The notes beneath the pieces were generated by a model. That model ran no database searches and was not told the origin of the DNA. It saw only the letters and a list, made by a program, of their open reading frames with translations. Both the position numbers and the translations under genes were made by a program. From Streptomyces sp. DH5 (GTDB taxonomy: Bacteria; Actinomycetota; Actinomycetes; Streptomycetales; Streptomycetaceae): a stretch of 64,000 nucleotides of DNA. Location: the NCBI RefSeq assembly GCF_020873915.1, contig NZ_JAHWGP010000015.1:62001-126000 (forward strand), written 5' to 3'. Below are positions 61,412-64,000 of this stretch, in pieces (position 1 is the stretch's first letter; each line of letters begins with the position of its first letter).

Positions 61412-61672
61412 ATGGACAAGAACGCCTTGGTCGAAGCCGCCGCACGCCGAACCGCGGAAACGGATCGGCAACTGGCGGCGGAGCAGGTGGAGCGGGTGGT
61501 CGACGCCCTCTTCGGCACCGTGGAGCACCCCGGCGTGATCGCCGAGGGTCTCAAGAGGGGCGAGACCGTCACGGTCCTCGGGTTCGGCGCCTTCCAGCTC
61601 GACGACAACGACCGCGCCACCTTGCGGCCGGGCCAGGCGCTGAACGAGTACGTCAGCGGCGCGGTCGGCTGA
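61412..61672 (+). CDS. HU-family protein lacking the DNA-binding arm
   Basis: 86 residues; ATG with AGGGA seven bases upstream. DKNALVEAAARRTAETDRQL and LGFGAFQLDDNDRATLRPGQ, then ALNEYVSGA, are the HU dimerisation helices, the GFG turn and the C-terminal helix. In HU the ~25 residues after GFGxF form the beta arm with the GRNPxTG tip that inserts into DNA; here only ~8 residues separate GFGAF from LRPGQAL, so the arm is absent. It can probably still dimerise, but would bind DNA differently or not at all. Confidence 0.85.
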   Translation: MDKNALVEAAARRTAETDRQLAAEQVERVVDALFGTVEHPGVIAEGLKRGETVTVLGFGAFQLDDNDRATLRPGQALNEYVSGAVG

Positions 61673-61711
61673 TCACCGACCGAAGCGGGCCCCGGTCCAC
61701 GCGCGTCCCGG

Positions 61712-62290
61712 TCAGGGCTGCTCCCGTGCCTGGTCCGCGGCCTGCCCCGCGGCGCCGCTCTCCGTGGTGGCGCCGCGGGTGCTGAGCCCACCGCCACTGG
61801 ACTCCAGGTGTGCGCGTACGAACCACTGGAACAGCTCCAGACCGCGCAGTTGCTCGATGAGCATGTCCTGGGTGACCGGGTCGGACGTCTCGGTGGCCGT
61901 CATGGCCTCGCGGTGGTCCTTGATCACACCCGTGTAGACGAGGTCCAGGGCTCCGAGGTGCTCGATCGCTTCGGCGCGGCCGATCGAGTAGTCGTTCCAG
62001 GTGCGCTCGTCGACCAGGGCACCGGGGGTCCCCTTGGGCTCACCGCCGAGGGTGGAGATCCGCTCGGCGAGGTCGTCTGTCATGGACCGCACCTCGTCGA
62101 CCTGGGGGTCGAGCATCTCGTGGACCGCGATGAAGTGCGGGCCGACTACATTCCAGTGGATGTGCTTCAGGGTCAGGTGAAGATCGTTGAGGGCGTGCAG
62201 GCGCAGCTGCAGCATCGTCACGATCCGGCTGCTGTCCTGCGTGCTCATTCCCGGCACGGTGTACGAGAGGTCGGGACCCTGTGAGGGCAC
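61712..62290 (-). CDS. dps: Dps-type ferritin-like protein
   Basis: 192 residues from GTG with GAGGAG seven bases upstream. LTLKHIHWNVVGPHFIAVHE and MLDPQVDEVRSMTDDLAERI carry the Dps His/Asp/Glu ferroxidase ligands at the dimer interface. The last helix is QLRGLELFQWFVRAHLE, followed by a ~25-residue flexible tail (GGLSTRGATTESGAAG). It oxidises and stores iron and protects DNA from hydroxyl radicals; whether it binds DNA depends on the tails, which are not Lys-rich here. Confidence 0.92.
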   Translation of the reverse strand: MPSQGPDLSYTVPGMSTQDSSRIVTMLQLRLHALNDLHLTLKHIHWNVVGPHFIAVHEMLDPQVDEVRSMTDDLAERISTLGGEPKGTPGALVDERTWNDYSIGRAEAIEHLGALDLVYTGVIKDHREAMTATETSDPVTQDMLIEQLRGLELFQWFVRAHLESSGGGLSTRGATTESGAAGQAADQAREQP

Positions 62291-62635
62291 GGCGCTACTC
62301 CTCTGGTCGTCATACGCGGCGATGAACACAAGAGCAGGCCCGGGGCGGTCCGTCGCGCGGCCGCGCCCGACAGCCCGCGACTGTCACCGGAGCGGAGCAC
62401 CCTGCGGGGTGCGGGGGCGCCCGCCCGGCGGACGGGCCACCCTCATCGACGCCGGGGCCGAGCACCCTGACCCCGCTTTTCACCGCCGGCCCGAACAGCC
62501 CCACCCGCCTGTGCCGACAGACGCTTCCCTCCTGGCCCTGACCCCGCGCCGCGCGGCATCCCGCACGCCCCGGGCGGTCGTATCGTTCGTGGTGATTTAT
62601 GGTGACGTCAGGAGCATGTCCCTACCGGAGGTGCA
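62291..62635. other. Intergenic, no gene seen
   Basis: About 345 bp between the divergent Dps and solute-binding-protein genes. The only A/T-bearing part is TATCGTTCGTGGTGATTTAT at ~62581-62600, ~40 bp before the lipoprotein ATG, a plausible promoter region. Confidence 0.55.
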
Positions 62636-63517
62636 ATGATGCGCGCCACGGCAGCGATCGTCTCCGGGGCTGTCGGTGTGGTGCTCATCGTCATGACTGC
62701 GGCGTGCGACCAGGGCGAGTCGGAGCCGTCGAACGTCCAGTACGGTGACTGCCCGATCTCAGGGCAGTACGGCGAGTTCGACCTGTCACCCGAGACGGCG
62801 GGCGCCCTCACGGTCAAGACGACCCTGCCTGCCCCCGGCTGGTGGAACGGCGATACGCCGGACTCCGTCACGAGCGGATACGAGTACTGTATGGCGGCCA
62901 ATATCGCCTACCGGGCCGGACTCGACCGGGTGACGGTCGAGAACGCCCCCTTCCCGGAGATCGTGTCCGGCCGGACGAAGAACTTCGACCTCGCCCTGGC
63001 CCAGATCACGATCACCCCGGAACGGAGCAAGGCCGCCGACTTCTCCCCGCCCTACCTCTCCTCGACGCTGGGATTGTTGATCAGGGACGGCGAGGAGATC
63101 GACGAGGACAACATCCGCGACGTCCGCATCGGGGTGGCCGAGGGCACCACGGGTGAGGACTTCGTTGCGAACCGGATCAGGCCCACCAAGCCCGTGACCG
63201 CCTTCGCCAACGACCCGGAGCTGGTCGCGGCGCTGGAGGAGGGGCGGATCGACGCGGTCGTCCACGACACGACGATCCTGCTGGCCTATCCCCAGAAGAT
63301 GGAGGACAGGTTGCGCCTCGTGGGCCAGTACAGGACCGGCCAGAGCTACGGTGCCCTGTACCCGAAGGGGGCACCCGACAAAGAGGAACTGGACCGCATC
63401 ATCAAGCAGCTGATCGACGACGGTACGCTCGCCAAGCTGTCGGCCGTCTATCTCGGGGCCGCCTTCGGTCAGGACCCGGTGAAGATCCCGTACCTCACGG
63501 TCGACGAGAACTCCTGA
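62636..63517 (+). CDS. Solute-binding lipoprotein (amino-acid type, family 3)
   Basis: 293 residues; ATG with GGAGGT seven bases upstream. Lipoprotein signal with lipobox MTAAC (GVVLIVMTAACDQGESEPS). The PBPb domain follows: LTVKTTLPAPGWWNGDTPDS, NFDLALAQITITPERSKAAD, FSPPYLSSTLGLLI, RIGVAEGTTGEDFVA and VAALEEGRIDAVVHDTTILL. It binds a small polar molecule outside the membrane. No ABC permease or ATPase is visible in the window, so it may be an orphan or serve a two-component or kinase sensor. Confidence 0.9.
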   Translation: MMRATAAIVSGAVGVVLIVMTAACDQGESEPSNVQYGDCPISGQYGEFDLSPETAGALTVKTTLPAPGWWNGDTPDSVTSGYEYCMAANIAYRAGLDRVTVENAPFPEIVSGRTKNFDLALAQITITPERSKAADFSPPYLSSTLGLLIRDGEEIDEDNIRDVRIGVAEGTTGEDFVANRIRPTKPVTAFANDPELVAALEEGRIDAVVHDTTILLAYPQKMEDRLRLVGQYRTGQSYGALYPKGAPDKEELDRIIKQLIDDGTLAKLSAVYLGAAFGQDPVKIPYLTVDENS

Positions 63518-63572
63518 ACGCGCCGGGCGTGTGTACCCGTGAGGGGAACACCGGTCCAGTGACCCTCCCGCC

Positions 63573-64000
63573 TCACAGGTCCGCCGTCAGCAGACCGCTC
63601 AGATCCCCGGCGGCACCGGCGTCCAGTGCCTGCTCAGCCCAGATGATCTTGCCTCTGTCGGTGTACCGGGTGCCCCAGCGGCGCGACAGCTGCGCCACGA
63701 GGAACAGGCCACGGCCCCCTTCGTCGGTGGTAGCCGCGCGTCGCAGGTGCGGGGAGGTGCTGGTGCCGTCGCTGACCTCGCAGATCAGACTGCCGCTGTC
63801 GCGCAGCAGCCGCAGGCCGATGGGGCTCGCTCCGTATCGGATGGCGTTCGTGACCAGTTCGCTGAGGATCAGCTCAGTCGTGAAGGCGGTCTCGCCGAGC
63901 CCCCAGGACTCCAGTTTGTCGGTGGCCTCCGCGCGGATCCGGGAGACGGCGGCGGGGTCGTCGGGGACCTCCCACTCCCCGACCTGGGCCGGGTCGAGCA
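63573..64000 (-). CDS. RsbW-like ATP-binding regulatory protein (5' partial)
   Basis: The last ~142 codons of a frame open to the window edge; the start is outside. AVSRIRAEATDKLESWGLGE, LILSELVTNAIRYGASPIGL and EGGRGLFLVAQLSRRWGTRY are the N and G boxes of the GHKL ATPase fold used by anti-sigma factor kinases and SpoIIE-type fusions. It has the short ATP-binding-protein form abundant in Streptomyces and could also be the end of a larger PP2C/GAF fusion, since the N-terminus is not seen. Confidence 0.9.
   Translation of the reverse strand, partial: LDPAQVGEWEVPDDPAAVSRIRAEATDKLESWGLGETAFTTELILSELVTNAIRYGASPIGLRLLRDSGSLICEVSDGTSTSPHLRRAATTDEGGRGLFLVAQLSRRWGTRYTDRGKIIWAEQALDAGAAGDLSGLLTADL

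Overview
The window is very GC-rich, with strong third-codon GC bias, frequent GTG starts, leaderless starts and actinomycete protein families throughout (SWIM/VWA pair, DUF4190, DUF1152, Rpf-type transglycosylase, gamma-butyrolactone-receptor-like TetR, SpoIIE-type PP2C, RsbW-like ATPase). It reads as a Streptomyces or close relative, chromosomal, with accessory or arm character: many enzymes and regulators, several decayed genes, an insertion-sequence scrap and one polyketide synthase. I saw no rRNA, tRNA or CRISPR array by eye.

Layout. 1-3738: 3' part of a VWA operon (DUF5682-like/VWA fusion, then a SWIM zinc-finger protein). 3749-11292: AraC/GyrI-like regulator, an ABC-F remnant, a DUF2809 protein, a flavin reductase/monooxygenase, a P1 peptidase, OsmC, a TOPRIM-like protein, a methyltransferase, and the cysteine-free ribosomal proteins L33 and L36. 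11542-14058: a diiron oxygenase with its own ferredoxin/ferredoxin-reductase fusion, preceded by two TACC-GGTA inverted repeats. 14256-23332: two DUF4139 paralogues, a proline-rich anchored protein, DUF4190, ASCH, DoxX and an 11-residue-repeat protein followed by a small frame with no start codon. 24026-28661: two secreted proteins (PQQ-type sugar dehydrogenase and ThuA/DUF1080) ending in an almost identical ricin-lectin cassette. 29001-32324: membrane proteins, DUF1152 and a secreted serine hydrolase.

32373-40541 is one 2,722-residue polyketide synthase, A-ACP-KS-AT-DH-KR-ACP-TE. It carries its own starter-activating and releasing domains, so on paper one polypeptide makes a one-extension alpha,beta-unsaturated acid. 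An IS5-type transposase scrap lies just upstream. 43212-45514 holds the most suggestive pair: a cis-prenyltransferase whose stop codon overlaps the start of a DUF2236 (MpaB/latex-clearing-type) oxygenase carrying three C-terminal EF-hand motifs. The arrangement suggests that a cis-polyprenyl chain is made and then oxidatively cleaved, possibly under calcium control.

45767-64000 is a mixed accessory region: RibD-like reductase, AraC pseudogene, HAD phosphatase, gamma-butyrolactone-receptor-like TetR, TrmO, Rpf-like protein, SUFU-domain protein, epoxide hydrolase, GNAT, DUF3885, a MerR-methyltransferase chimera, a Ser/Thr kinase, a TetR/DUF2867 divergent pair with two perfect operators, a PP2C phosphatase, an HU variant lacking the DNA-binding arm, Dps, a solute-binding lipoprotein, and the end of an RsbW-like ATPase. 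Decay is visible at least six times (ABC-F, start-less small frame, SRPBCC, IS5, DUF2235, AraC), and a 16-bp tandem repeat has shifted the C-terminus of the DUF2867 gene.
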